Below, piece after piece: positions 1 to 8,448 of a stretch of DNA of 64,000 nt. The translations under genes and the position numbers were made by a program. Below the pieces are notes generated by a model. It was not told the origin of the DNA, made no database searches, and worked only from the letters and a program-made list of their open reading frames with translations. Every line of letters begins with the position of its first letter. The first letter of the stretch is position 1. The DNA is from Mycolicibacterium goodii (lineage in GTDB: Bacteria > Actinomycetota > Actinomycetes > Mycobacteriales > Mycobacteriaceae): contig NZ_CP012150.1 in assembly GCF_001187505.1 (NCBI RefSeq), positions 3,658,001 through 3,722,000 of the forward strand, written 5' to 3'.

Positions 1-1007
1 TCGACCATCGTCACATCGACGCGCCGGCCGCTGGTGAGTGACTCGACGCCTGCCGCGCACACCGCGGCCGCGGCGTAGCCGTCCCATGCCGTCGGCCCGT
101 CGGTGTAATTCCCGCTGTCGGCGCCCCTGCGCACGGCGGCCACCCAGCGCTGGAACTCGATGTCGTAGGCGAGTCCGAACCGCGCGCGGAAGTCCGGGGC
201 GATCGCGCCGCCCCACGTGCCGGGAACGCCCTTGCGGATCAGCCCGACGTCCAGACCGATGAAGGCCGAACCATGTTCACCCACCAACTCGGTGCGCACC
301 TCGTAGCCGACGCCGGTGGTGACGAACAGTTCGACGTCGACATGCTTTCCGGTCGGGGTCGTCATGATCGCGATCTGCGGATCCTGAACACCTTCCGGTG
401 CCCCAGGGCTGGGTGCGGGACGCAGGATGTGGATCGACGCGATCTCCTCGTCGAACAGGAACCGGGTCACGTCGACCTCGTGCACCAGCGAGTCCTTGAC
501 GATCATCGTGCTGTCGAAGCTCGGCGGAACGGCGGCATTGCGGTGCACGCAGTGCAGGACCAGCGGCCTGCCGAATTCACCCGCGTCGAGCAGGCCCTTC
601 AGTTGCGCGTATTCGGGGTCGAACCGGCGCATGAAGCCGACCTGGATCAGGCGGACTCCCAGTTCGGCCTCGCGGCGCACCACCTCGAGCGCCGAGTCGA
701 CGTCGGTGGTCAAGGGCTTCTCACACATCACCGGCTTGCGGTGCTCCAGACACGCCAGCAACTGCTTGTCGTGCGTCGGGCCGGGGGTGGCCAGCACGAC
801 CGCGTCGACTTCCGGATCCACGATGGCCTCCAGTGGATCGGACACGACGCGGCAGCCGGGAACGCCCGCGGCGACCTCCTCGGCGCGGGCGTCGATGAAG
901 TCGTTCACCACGGCGACTTTCACGCCGGCGATGCGGGTGGACAGTCGCGCCACGTGGTCGGCGCCCATGACGCCGACGCCGAGGACTGCGACACGAAGAT
1001 CTGACAT
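1..1007 (-). CDS. iolG: inositol 2-dehydrogenase (Gfo/Idh/MocA), 3' end cut by window edge
   Basis: NAD-dependent dehydrogenase of the Gfo/Idh/MocA family. It most likely oxidises myo-inositol to 2-keto-myo-inositol (scyllo-inosose), the first step of inositol breakdown in the cytoplasm. The protein starts MSDLRVAVLGVGVMGADH, a Rossmann dinucleotide-binding loop. The family motif CEKPL lies near residue 95 and is followed by QVGFMRRFDPEY; the lysine of EKP is the conserved catalytic/cofactor residue. 335 codons are visible and the family is about 335-345 residues, so only the last few residues lie outside the window. The ATG (complement of 1005-1007) lies 41 bp below the stop of the transporter gene, so the two are probably cotranscribed. 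Their pairing with iolD/B/C homologues makes the inositol role likely; a related polyol substrate is possible. Confidence 0.85.
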   Translation of the reverse strand, partial: MSDLRVAVLGVGVMGADHVARLSTRIAGVKVAVVNDFIDARAEEVAAGVPGCRVVSDPLEAIVDPEVDAVVLATPGPTHDKQLLACLEHRKPVMCEKPLTTDVDSALEVVRREAELGVRLIQVGFMRRFDPEYAQLKGLLDAGEFGRPLVLHCVHRNAAVPPSFDSTMIVKDSLVHEVDVTRFLFDEEIASIHILRPAPSPGAPEGVQDPQIAIMTTPTGKHVDVELFVTTGVGYEVRTELVGEHGSAFIGLDVGLIRKGVPGTWGGAIAPDFRARFGLAYDIEFQRWVAAVRRGADSGNYTDGPTAWDGYAAAAVCAAGVESLTSGRRVDVTMV

Positions 1008-1048
1008 CGGTACGGGGTCCCTTCTCTTTGAGGTCTGTTGGAACGCGG

Positions 1049-2464
1049 TCAGGATGCGTTGACGGCAGGCACATCTCGGGTGCCCTGGACTTCGAATCGT
1101 TCTTCGAGCTCTTCCAGGCTCGTGTCCTTCGTCTCGGGGACGAGCGCCCGGACGAACATCCAGGACCCGACGTTGACGAGGACGAACAGACCGAAGGTTC
1201 CCGTGGAGCCCAGGGCGGTGTTCAGCAGCGGGAAGAGGAACGAGATGATGGCGTTGGTGCACCACAGGACGAACACGGCGATACCCATCGCGAAGCCGCG
1301 GATGCTCAGCGGGAAGATCTCCGAGAGCAGCAGCCACACGCAGGTGCCGATGAACATCTGGACGAATCCGACGAACACCACCATGCACGCGAGAATGACG
1401 TAGCTGCGGGTTGTCGACTCCGGCATCAGGAACACCAGAGCCAGTGCGGCCTGCGACGCGGCGACGCCGCCGAAGCCGATCAGCAGCATGGTGCGCCTGC
1501 CGATGTAGCCGAGCAGGATGATCCCGATGACCGTGGTGACCACCGAGGTCACGCCGACGGCGATGGTGGCCACCAGCGCCGCGCTGACACCCAGTCCGGA
1601 CTGCTCCAGAATCGTTGGCGCGTAATAGTTCACGGTGTTGATGCCGGTCGCCTGCTGGACGATCGCCAGGCCGCAGCCGATCAGGACGACGCGTCGGATC
1701 CATGGCACGTCGCGGATCGCCGAGAACGGCGTCGACTGCTGGTTGAGCACGTGCTCGGTGTGCTCCACGATCAGGTTGTACTCGCTGTCGGCTTCGGCGG
1801 CCGGGCGGCTGCGCTCCAGCACCGCCCTCGCCTCCCTCAGCCTGCCGTTGAGGCCGTACCAGCGCGGAGAGTCGGGTAGCGCCAGCATGCCGACCAGCAG
1901 TGCGACGGCGGGGACGGCAGCGACGGTGAGCATCGTTCGCCAGACGTGCGGATCGTGGATCAGGTGGTCCAGCAGGGCATTGGTGGCGAACGCGAGCATC
2001 TGACCGGTGACGATCATCAGCTCGTTGATGGTGACCATCCGGCCACGCCGGTCCGCCGGTGCCATCTCGGCCAGGTACAGCGGGCAGGTGACGGCGGCCG
2101 CGCCGACGCCGAGTCCGAGGACGATGCGTGCGGCGACCATGATCTGGACATTGGGGGCGAGCGCGCACGAGAGGGCGCCCACCAGAAACAGCATGGCGCA
2201 CAGGATGAGTGAGCGCTTGCGCCCGATCCGGTCGGCGACGCGACCGCCGAACAGGGCACCGAAGGCGGCTCCGGGGAACAGCAGTGCGCTGACCACGGTG
2301 GCCTCGCCGAACGGGCTGAGTGCCAGATCGTCCTTCATGTACAGCAGTGCACCGGAGATGACGCCGGTGTCGTAGCCGAAGAGCAGACCGCCGAGGGTGG
2401 CGATCACGGTGAGCTTGGTCAGGAACTTCCCATGGCCGGTCGGGGTGCGGGAATCCGACGACAT
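1049..2464 (-). CDS. iolT: MFS sugar/inositol transporter (IolT-like)
   Basis: Sugar-porter family member of the major facilitator superfamily, 471 residues, probably a proton symporter for myo-inositol in the inner membrane. The family signatures are all present: GYDTGVISGALLY in TM1, GRVADRIGRKRS between TM2 and TM3, PDSPRWYG before the central loop, and PETKDTSLEELEERF at the end. About 12 hydrophobic segments can be counted. A longer frame opens at 2545, but the ATG at 2464 matches the usual family N-terminus, has AGCGAGG a few bases upstream, and lies downstream of the operators at 2486-2512, so I prefer it. It sits in front of iolG and divergent from a LacI regulator. Inositol as substrate is inferred from the neighbours; other sugar porters look alike. 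Confidence 0.85.
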   Translation of the reverse strand: MSSDSRTPTGHGKFLTKLTVIATLGGLLFGYDTGVISGALLYMKDDLALSPFGEATVVSALLFPGAAFGALFGGRVADRIGRKRSLILCAMLFLVGALSCALAPNVQIMVAARIVLGLGVGAAAVTCPLYLAEMAPADRRGRMVTINELMIVTGQMLAFATNALLDHLIHDPHVWRTMLTVAAVPAVALLVGMLALPDSPRWYGLNGRLREARAVLERSRPAAEADSEYNLIVEHTEHVLNQQSTPFSAIRDVPWIRRVVLIGCGLAIVQQATGINTVNYYAPTILEQSGLGVSAALVATIAVGVTSVVTTVIGIILLGYIGRRTMLLIGFGGVAASQAALALVFLMPESTTRSYVILACMVVFVGFVQMFIGTCVWLLLSEIFPLSIRGFAMGIAVFVLWCTNAIISFLFPLLNTALGSTGTFGLFVLVNVGSWMFVRALVPETKDTSLEELEERFEVQGTRDVPAVNAS

Positions 2465-2485
2465 GTGGGCCTCGCTTCTGTCTAG

Positions 2486-2512
2486 GTAACGCGCGTTACT
2501 AACGCGCGTGAC
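2486..2512. promoter_or_regulatory. tandem LacI-type operators over the iolT promoter
   Basis: GTAACGCGCGTTAC (2486-2499) is a perfect 14-bp palindrome with the CG centre typical of LacI operators. CTAACGCGCGTGAC (2499-2512) is a second copy with two changes, 13 bp away. On the minus strand a TTGACA (complement of 2539-2544) and a CATAGT 16 bases later (complement of 2517-2522) could form the promoter of iolT, which puts both palindromes at or just below the transcription start. The likely ligand is the LacI protein encoded from 2569. Confidence 0.7.
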
Positions 2513-2568
2513 CACTACTATGGGTCCATGCTCTGGATGTGTCAAGAGTCACTACTGCGGGAGGTGTG

Positions 2569-3606
2569 ATGGCGACGTTGTCCGGCGGGGAAGCCCACCG
2601 TCGACCCACGATGGCCGACGTGGCCGAACGGGCAGGCGTATCGCGCACCTTGGTTTCCTTCATCCTCGACGGCAAGCCTCGGGCCAGCGAGGAGACCCGG
2701 CGCAGGGTGCTGGCCATCGCCGACGAGATCGGGTACCGCCGCGATGCGGCGGCGCGGGTGCTCGCGCAGGGGCGCAGCCGCACGGTCGGCGTCCTCATGG
2801 ACGTCCAGCAGATGTTCGAGGCCGAGTTGGTGACCGCCATCTACCCGGCGTCACGCACGCTCGGCTACGAGGTCCTGCTGTCGGCGAACCTGCGCGATCA
2901 GTCGGAGTCCGGATTCGTCGATTCGCTGCTGAGTCATCGGTGTGGAAGCCTGATCCTGTTGGGGCCCAGATCATCCCAGGACTATCTGGTGGAGCTGTCG
3001 CAGCGCGTCCCGGTTGTCGTCGTCGGCCGGCGGCTGGCAGGCCTTGCCAAGGTTCCCGGGCTGCTGGCGACGGTGCGGACCAACGACAGCAAGGGCATGC
3101 GGATGGCCGTCGACTACCTCGTCGGCCTTGGGCACCAGGACATTCACCACGTCGACGGCGGCGAGGATCCCGGCTCTGCGGACCGGCGACGTGCCTACCG
3201 TGCCGCCATGCGTGCGCACGGATTGGCGGACCGGATCACCGTCATCCCCGGGGCCCACAACGAGATGGCGGGCGCCGCGGCGGCTCGGCAGATGCTGCAG
3301 GCACCGTCGTTGCCCACCGCGGTGCTGGCGGGCAACGACCGGTGTGCGCTCGGCCTGCTCGACGTGTTCACCCGCGCCGGCGTCGACATACCGGGCCAGG
3401 TTTCCCTGATCGGTTTCGACGACAGCCGCCTGTCGGACAACCCTCGGATCGATCTGACCACCATCCACCAGGACGCGGAAACCATCGGTGCGCGCTCGGT
3501 GGAGATGGCCGTCGAGTTCCTCGATGAATCCCGAACCGAGCCGGCCGATGTGGTGCTGGAACCGCAGTTGGTGGTGCGGTCGACCACCGCACCACCGCGG
3601 CGCTGA
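2569..3606 (+). CDS. LacI-family transcriptional regulator next to iolT
   Basis: LacI/GalR-type repressor of 345 residues. The N-terminal helix-turn-helix reads TMADVAERAGVSRTLVSFIL and is followed by a hinge region and a periplasmic-binding-protein-like sensor domain (GVLMDVQQMFE to the end). The sensor contains the usual VLAGNDRCALGLLDVF and SLIGFDDSRLS segments. The frame is open from 2539, but the ATG at 2569 follows GGGAGG at five bases and removes a non-conserved leader. The gene is divergent from iolT-iolG, and tandem palindromes lie between them, so it probably represses iolT/iolG and itself, with an inositol-related inducer. It ends 28 bp before the convergent iolH stop. The inducer cannot be read from sequence. 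Confidence 0.85.
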   Translation: MATLSGGEAHRRPTMADVAERAGVSRTLVSFILDGKPRASEETRRRVLAIADEIGYRRDAAARVLAQGRSRTVGVLMDVQQMFEAELVTAIYPASRTLGYEVLLSANLRDQSESGFVDSLLSHRCGSLILLGPRSSQDYLVELSQRVPVVVVGRRLAGLAKVPGLLATVRTNDSKGMRMAVDYLVGLGHQDIHHVDGGEDPGSADRRRAYRAAMRAHGLADRITVIPGAHNEMAGAAAARQMLQAPSLPTAVLAGNDRCALGLLDVFTRAGVDIPGQVSLIGFDDSRLSDNPRIDLTTIHQDAETIGARSVEMAVEFLDESRTEPADVVLEPQLVVRSTTAPPRR

Positions 3607-3634
3607 TTCCGGCCCGCAGGCGCATCGACGCCGG

Positions 3635-4633
3635 TCAGTGGACCAGCATCGCATCGGCGGACTTCAGGGCATCGGCGGCAACCCGGAGACCCTCCAACGG
3701 CCCGAAGGACACGTCCTCGTGCTCGATGTTCACCCACATGCCGGGGTTCACCCGCTCCAGCGCACGAAGGAACTCCGACCAGAAGCCGACGTCGTGTCCC
3801 TGGCCCACCGCGACGAAGTCCCAGGCCGAATCCTCGGGCCACCGGTTCACCACGTGTCTGCCACCCAACCCGGTGGGGTTCTGCTCCAGCGGGATTCGGG
3901 TGAAGCGCTCATCGAGTACGCCGTAGATGCGGCAGTTCGGGTTGATCCGGGTGTCCTTCGCTGCCGCATGGAACACCAGCGGTCCCAGCCAGTCGATGGC
4001 CGCCACCGGGTCGATGCCCTGCCAGAACAGGTGCGACGGGTCCATCTCCGCGCCCACGTTGGTGGCGCCGACCTTGTCGACCAGTCGTTTGAGGGTGGGC
4101 GGGTTGAACACCAGGTTCTGTGGGTGCATCTCGATCGCCACCTTGACGCCGCAGTCGCGGGCCAGCGCGTCGATCTCCGACCAGAAGGGCACCGCGACCT
4201 CGTCCCACTGATAGTCCAGGGAGTCCAGGTAGCCCGAGTCCCATGTGTTGACGTGCCACGCGGGCCACTGCCCACCCGGATGGGCCTGCGGGAGACCCGA
4301 CATCGTCACCACCCGATCGACGCCGAGGAGTTCGGCGACGCGGATCGCGTTGCGCAGGTCCTCGGCGTCCTCGGGGCCGACCTCGGGGTCGGGGTGCAAG
4401 GGGTTGCCGTTGCAGTTCAAGCCGGAGATCGACACGCCGGTGCCGTCGAACTCCGACAGGTACCGGCGAGCGGTCATCTCGCCGGAGAGGAGTTCCTGTA
4501 CCGGCAGGTGTGGAGTCGGCAGGAACCCGCCCGCGTTGATCTCTGCTCCCACCAGTCCAAGGGAAGCGATCACCTCCAGCGCTTCACGCAGCGGCTTGTC
4601 GTGCAGTATCGCGGTATACACACCGAGTTTCAT
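3635..4633 (-). CDS. iolH: sugar phosphate isomerase/epimerase, IolH-like
   Basis: Xylose-isomerase-like TIM-barrel protein of 332 residues, beginning MKLGVYTAILHDKPLREAL. Motifs include GAEINAGGF, the segment VAIEMHPQNLVFNPPTL (metal-binding Glu and His), GAEMDPSHLFWQGIDP and WVNIEHEDVSFGPLEG, where acidic and histidine residues of the family divalent-metal site lie. It is the last gene of the iolC-aldolase-iolB-iolD-iolE-iolH string, 38 bp after iolE. The same position is held by iolH in Corynebacterium, as I recall. The exact reaction of IolH proteins is poorly known; an inosose isomerase/epimerase role is likely. The ATG at 4633 is chosen over an upstream in-frame start at 4699 because homologues begin with the MKLG strand. 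An IolI-type inosose isomerase is the alternative. Confidence 0.75.
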   Translation of the reverse strand: MKLGVYTAILHDKPLREALEVIASLGLVGAEINAGGFLPTPHLPVQELLSGEMTARRYLSEFDGTGVSISGLNCNGNPLHPDPEVGPEDAEDLRNAIRVAELLGVDRVVTMSGLPQAHPGGQWPAWHVNTWDSGYLDSLDYQWDEVAVPFWSEIDALARDCGVKVAIEMHPQNLVFNPPTLKRLVDKVGATNVGAEMDPSHLFWQGIDPVAAIDWLGPLVFHAAAKDTRINPNCRIYGVLDERFTRIPLEQNPTGLGGRHVVNRWPEDSAWDFVAVGQGHDVGFWSEFLRALERVNPGMWVNIEHEDVSFGPLEGLRVAADALKSADAMLVH

Positions 4634-4671
4634 TGCGGTCCAATCTCTTTCAGATCCGGTCCGGTTCTGGT

Positions 4672-5592
4672 TCAGAACGCAACCGACGGAATGCCACAAG
4701 AACCCAGGTAGTTGCGGGTCCGTTTGGCGATGGGCAACGGGGTGTCGACATCACACGGGTACATGTCCTGCTCGACGATCGCGAAGACGTCGATGCCCAG
4801 TTTCTCGATCTCGGCGAGCAGCGGGGGCATGTCCGGGATGCCGCGCGGCGGTTCGGTCATCGCGCCGAGCTTGACGGCCTCGCCGAACGGCAGGTCCTCG
4901 GCCTCGACCTTGCCCCGTACCTCGGGATCGACCTGCTTGAGGTGCAGGTAGCCGATGCGCTCGGGTGCCCGGCGGATGATCGCGATGTTGTCGCCGCCGC
5001 AGTAGCTGATGTGCCCGGTGTCCAGGCACAGGTTGACGAACTCGCCGTCGGTGCCGTCGAGGAACCGGTAGACGTTCTCCTCGGTGTCGACGTGGCTGTC
5101 GGCGTGCGGATGGTACTGCGCACGCACGCCGTACTTCTCGAACATGGCCTTACCCAGTTCGTTCATGCCCCTGGTCTTCTGGTGCCACTGCTCGGCGGTG
5201 AGGGCGCGGTCCTCCAGCACCGCACCGGTGGACGGGTCGCGCCACATCTCCGGGATGACGACCACATGCTTGCCGCCGACCGCGGCGGTCAGCTTCGCGA
5301 CGTTCTCGATCTGCTGCCACACCGAGTTCCATGCGTCGTCCCCGCGGGTTCCGGACCGGTGCAGGTGCTCGAAAACCGTTCCCGCGGACAGTTTCAGATC
5401 GCGCCGGGCCAGCTCGTCGGCGAGCTTGTCCGGATCGGTCGGCAGATACCCGTACGGGCCCAGCTCGATCCACCGGTAGCCCGCCGCGGCCACCTCGTCG
5501 AGGAAGCGGGTGTAGGGCGTCTGCTGCGGATCGTCGGGAAACCACACACCCCAGGAATCGGGCGCCGACCCCACCAGAATGGTGCTGCTCAT
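4672..5592 (-). CDS. iolE: inosose dehydratase-like TIM-barrel protein (IolE candidate)
   Basis: AP-endonuclease-2/xylose-isomerase-like TIM barrel of 306 residues. It starts MSSTILVGSAPDSWGVWFPDD and continues with WIELGPYGYLPTDP. The central part has YHPHADSHVDTEENVYRFL and NLCLDTGHISYCGGD, holding the His, Asp and Glu residues expected for the metal site. In the pathway IolE dehydrates 2-keto-myo-inositol to the trihydroxycyclohexane-dione that IolD cleaves. Its place directly after iolD supports that role. A second IolE-like protein is encoded at 18354-19223, so one of the two may act on a different inosose. The ATG at 5592 fits the family start better than the upstream in-frame one at 5637. 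Confidence 0.72.
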   Translation of the reverse strand: MSSTILVGSAPDSWGVWFPDDPQQTPYTRFLDEVAAAGYRWIELGPYGYLPTDPDKLADELARRDLKLSAGTVFEHLHRSGTRGDDAWNSVWQQIENVAKLTAAVGGKHVVVIPEMWRDPSTGAVLEDRALTAEQWHQKTRGMNELGKAMFEKYGVRAQYHPHADSHVDTEENVYRFLDGTDGEFVNLCLDTGHISYCGGDNIAIIRRAPERIGYLHLKQVDPEVRGKVEAEDLPFGEAVKLGAMTEPPRGIPDMPPLLAEIEKLGIDVFAIVEQDMYPCDVDTPLPIAKRTRNYLGSCGIPSVAF

Positions 5593-5614
5593 GTGCTGCG
5601 TCGCCTCTCGTGTG

Positions 5615-7564
5615 CTAGCGGTCCGACGGGTTGACAAGGGGGCGTTGGACTTTCTTCCATCCCGCGTACCGTTCGTAGGCGGTGCGGGTGGATTCCAGCG
5701 CGGACACCTGCGACACCGGGACGTCCCACCACGAGTGGCTGTCGGGTGCGTACACCAGCGGATCGGTCTCCACGTGGATGACGGTGATGCGCTCGGCGGC
5801 CTTGGCCACCTTGACGGCGTCGGTGAACTCGGCCGCGGTGGTCACCCGGATGACCTCGGCGCCGAGGCTGGCGGCGTTGGCCGCCAGATCCACCGGCAGC
5901 GTGTCGCCGTCGAGCCGACCGTCGTCGCTGCGGTAGCGGTAGGCGGTGCCGAAGCGCTGCGACCCCACGGATTCGGAAAGCCCGCCGATGGAGGCGAACC
6001 CGTGGTTCTGCACGATGACGGGGATGATCTTCACGCCTTCCTGCACGGCCGTGACGATCTCCGTCGCCATCATCAGGTAGGAGCCGTCGCCGATCATCAC
6101 GAACACGTCCCGGTCGGGAGCCGCCATGCGGACGCCGATGCCGCCTGCGATCTCGTAACCCATGCAGGAGTACCCGTACTCCACGTGGTAGCCCTTGCGG
6201 TCGCGGGTCCGCCACATCTTGTGCAGGTCGCCCGGCATGGAACCGGCCGCGCACACCACCACGTCACGCGGATCCGACAGCGTGTTGACCAGACCGATCA
6301 CCTGGTTCTGGTTCAGCGGCGCCGCGTCGTCGACCGCATAGGCGGCGGACACGGTGTCCTCCCACTCGGCGGCGAGTTCGGTGACGCGCGAACGGTATTC
6401 GTCGCTCACGCGGTAGCCGCCCAGCGCCCCGGCGAGTGCCTCGAGGGCCTCACGGGCGTCGGCGACGACGCTCAGGCCGCCCTGCTTCACCGCGTCGAGC
6501 GACGCGGTGTTGATGTTGACGAACCGCACGTCGAGGTTGTTGAACGCGGTGCGCGACGCCGACGTGAAATCGCTGTAGCGGGTGCCGATGCCGATGACGA
6601 CGTCGGCCTCGGACGCGAGTGCGTTGGCGGCCGTGGTGCCCGTCGACCCGACGGCCCCGACCGACTGTGGATGGTCAAACCGCAACGCGCCCTTGCCCGC
6701 CTGGGTCTCGGCGACCGGGATGCCGGTGGCGGACGCCAGCGCGGCCAGCGCTTTCTCGGCGCCGGAGTAGTGCACCCCGCCGCCTGCGATGATCAGCGGT
6801 TGGCGGGCCGACGCGACGATCTCGGCGGCCCGCGCGACCACCGCGCGTTCGGGCACCGGTCGCGCGACGTGCCAGGTGCGTTCGGCGAACAGCGACACCG
6901 GCCAGTCGTGCGCCTCGGCCTGCACGTCCTGGGGTATGGACACGGTCGCCGTGCCGACTTCGACCGGGTCGGTGAGCACCCGCATGGCGCCCAGCAGCGC
7001 CGCGGGCAACTGCTCGGGCCGCCACACCCGGTCGAAGAACCGCGACAGCGGTTTGAACGCGTCGTTGACCGTCACCTCACCCGACGACGGAAGTTCCAGT
7101 TCCTGCAGCACCGGGGAGCTCACCCGGGTGGCGAAGGTGTCCGCGGGCAGCAACAGAACGGGCAGCCGGTTGATCGTGGCCAGCGCCGCGCCCGTGAGCA
7201 TGTTGGTCGAACCGGGGCCGATGCTCGCGGTCACCGCCCAGGTCTGCAGGCGGTCCTGCTGCCGGGCGTAGGCCACCGCGGTGTGCACCATGGCCTGCTC
7301 GTTGCGGCCGAGCACATACTTGAGCCCCGGCTCGCGGCCGGCCTCTGCGGCGGCGAGTTCGTCTTCCAGCAGGGCCTGGCCCAGGCCGGCCACGTTGCCG
7401 TGGCCGAAGATGCCGAGACAGCCTGCGAAGAACTTGCTCCGCTCGCCGTCGCGCTCCACGTACTGATTGGCCAGGAAGCGAACGGTGGCCTGGGCCACGG
7501 TGAGTCGAACGGTCTGTTCGGTGTCGACCAGCTTCTCGGCCGACTTGGGTGCGGTGGATACCAC
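5615..7564 (-). CDS. iolD: trihydroxycyclohexane-1,2-dione acylhydrolase (ThDP-dependent)
   Basis: IolD hydrolytically opens the ring of 3D-trihydroxycyclohexane-1,2-dione to 5-deoxy-D-glucuronate. The 649-residue length is typical. The thiamine-diphosphate enzyme layout is visible: N-terminal PYR domain with the conserved Glu in YVLGRNEQAMVHTAVAYARQ, a central domain, and a C-terminal PP domain with the GDGSYLMMATEI motif ending in QNHGFASIGGL. The gene starts with GTG (complement of 7562-7564), only three bases after the iolB stop, and is followed by iolE after 22 bp, so it lies inside one operon. Acetolactate-synthase-type enzymes share the fold, but the context and the VLGRNEQAM and SKFFAGCLGIFGHGNVAGLG segments point to IolD. 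Confidence 0.95.
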   Translation of the reverse strand: MVSTAPKSAEKLVDTEQTVRLTVAQATVRFLANQYVERDGERSKFFAGCLGIFGHGNVAGLGQALLEDELAAAEAGREPGLKYVLGRNEQAMVHTAVAYARQQDRLQTWAVTASIGPGSTNMLTGAALATINRLPVLLLPADTFATRVSSPVLQELELPSSGEVTVNDAFKPLSRFFDRVWRPEQLPAALLGAMRVLTDPVEVGTATVSIPQDVQAEAHDWPVSLFAERTWHVARPVPERAVVARAAEIVASARQPLIIAGGGVHYSGAEKALAALASATGIPVAETQAGKGALRFDHPQSVGAVGSTGTTAANALASEADVVIGIGTRYSDFTSASRTAFNNLDVRFVNINTASLDAVKQGGLSVVADAREALEALAGALGGYRVSDEYRSRVTELAAEWEDTVSAAYAVDDAAPLNQNQVIGLVNTLSDPRDVVVCAAGSMPGDLHKMWRTRDRKGYHVEYGYSCMGYEIAGGIGVRMAAPDRDVFVMIGDGSYLMMATEIVTAVQEGVKIIPVIVQNHGFASIGGLSESVGSQRFGTAYRYRSDDGRLDGDTLPVDLAANAASLGAEVIRVTTAAEFTDAVKVAKAAERITVIHVETDPLVYAPDSHSWWDVPVSQVSALESTRTAYERYAGWKKVQRPLVNPSDR

Positions 7565-7567
7565 GAG

Positions 7568-8446
7568 TCAGGCTCCTTCGCGGGATGTGGATGGGCGGAA
7601 CGGCAGACGCGGATCGACGTCCTGGTGTTCCCAGCTGCTACGCAGCCAGGTGTGGTTCGGGTCGTCGCAGATCAGCCAGGCCCGGTCGGGACCGGAACCG
7701 GCCATCACGTTGAGGTAGTACATGTGGTGGCCGGGAGCGGCGATCGAGGGTCCGTGGTAGCCGTGCGGCACCAGCACCACATCACCGGACCGGACCTCCT
7801 CCAGCACCTCGATCGGCCGCTGCGGGGTGCCGTACACCCGGTGGTACCCGAAACCCGGTGTGCCCGCCGGGCTGTCGTCGATCTCGAAGTAGTAGATCTC
7901 CTCCAGCTGGGTCTCCACCGCGGTGTTCTCATCGTGTTTGTGGGCCGGGTAGCTGGACCAGTTGCCCCCCGGCGTGATGACCTCGCACGCGATCAACGAG
8001 TCGGCCTCGAACGTCGTCGCGGTGCCGAAGTTGTGCACCTGGCGGCTGCAGTTGCCTGCCCCGCGCAGCTCGACGGGAACATCGGCCGCGGCGAGCCGCC
8101 GGTTCGCCAAGCTCCGCGTCGCCCGTGCACCGCAGATCGCGATGCGGCCGTGGCCGCTGATCGTGTAGTCCTGATCGACACCCAGGTAGACCATGTCGGC
8201 AGGGCCGTCGAAAACCGATGCGCGCGGCGCGAGTTCGAATGTCGTGCCGCCGCACTCGACGGTTCCGCCGCCGGCCAGCGGCAGGATCATCACTTCGGTG
8301 TTCGTGGTCGAACGCGACACCGAGCCGGCCTCGCCGAGATCGACGACCTGCAGCGAGGATTCGGCCCAGCCTGCCGATTCGGGCGTGACGTCGACCGTGT
8401 ACGGCGCTGTCGCGCTGCGGGCGGGGATGTACCACTTGCTGTTCAT
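7568..8446 (-). CDS. iolB: 5-deoxy-glucuronate isomerase
   Basis: IolB converts 5-deoxy-D-glucuronate to 2-deoxy-5-keto-D-gluconate. The 292-residue protein starts MNSKWYIPARSATAPYTVDV and has the bicupin fold of the KduI/IolB family. The segment NWSSYPAHKHDENTAVETQLEEIYYFE supplies the His/His/Glu metal-binding set, and VVLVPHGYHGPSIAAPGHHMYYLNVMAG supplies the second conserved His. A much longer open frame continues upstream to 8893, but the ATG at 8446 lies two bases after the aldolase stop and gives the family length. It is cotranscribed with iolC, the aldolase and iolD. Confidence 0.95.
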   Translation of the reverse strand: MNSKWYIPARSATAPYTVDVTPESAGWAESSLQVVDLGEAGSVSRSTTNTEVMILPLAGGGTVECGGTTFELAPRASVFDGPADMVYLGVDQDYTISGHGRIAICGARATRSLANRRLAAADVPVELRGAGNCSRQVHNFGTATTFEADSLIACEVITPGGNWSSYPAHKHDENTAVETQLEEIYYFEIDDSPAGTPGFGYHRVYGTPQRPIEVLEEVRSGDVVLVPHGYHGPSIAAPGHHMYYLNVMAGSGPDRAWLICDDPNHTWLRSSWEHQDVDPRLPFRPSTSREGA

Positions 8447-8448
8447 GA

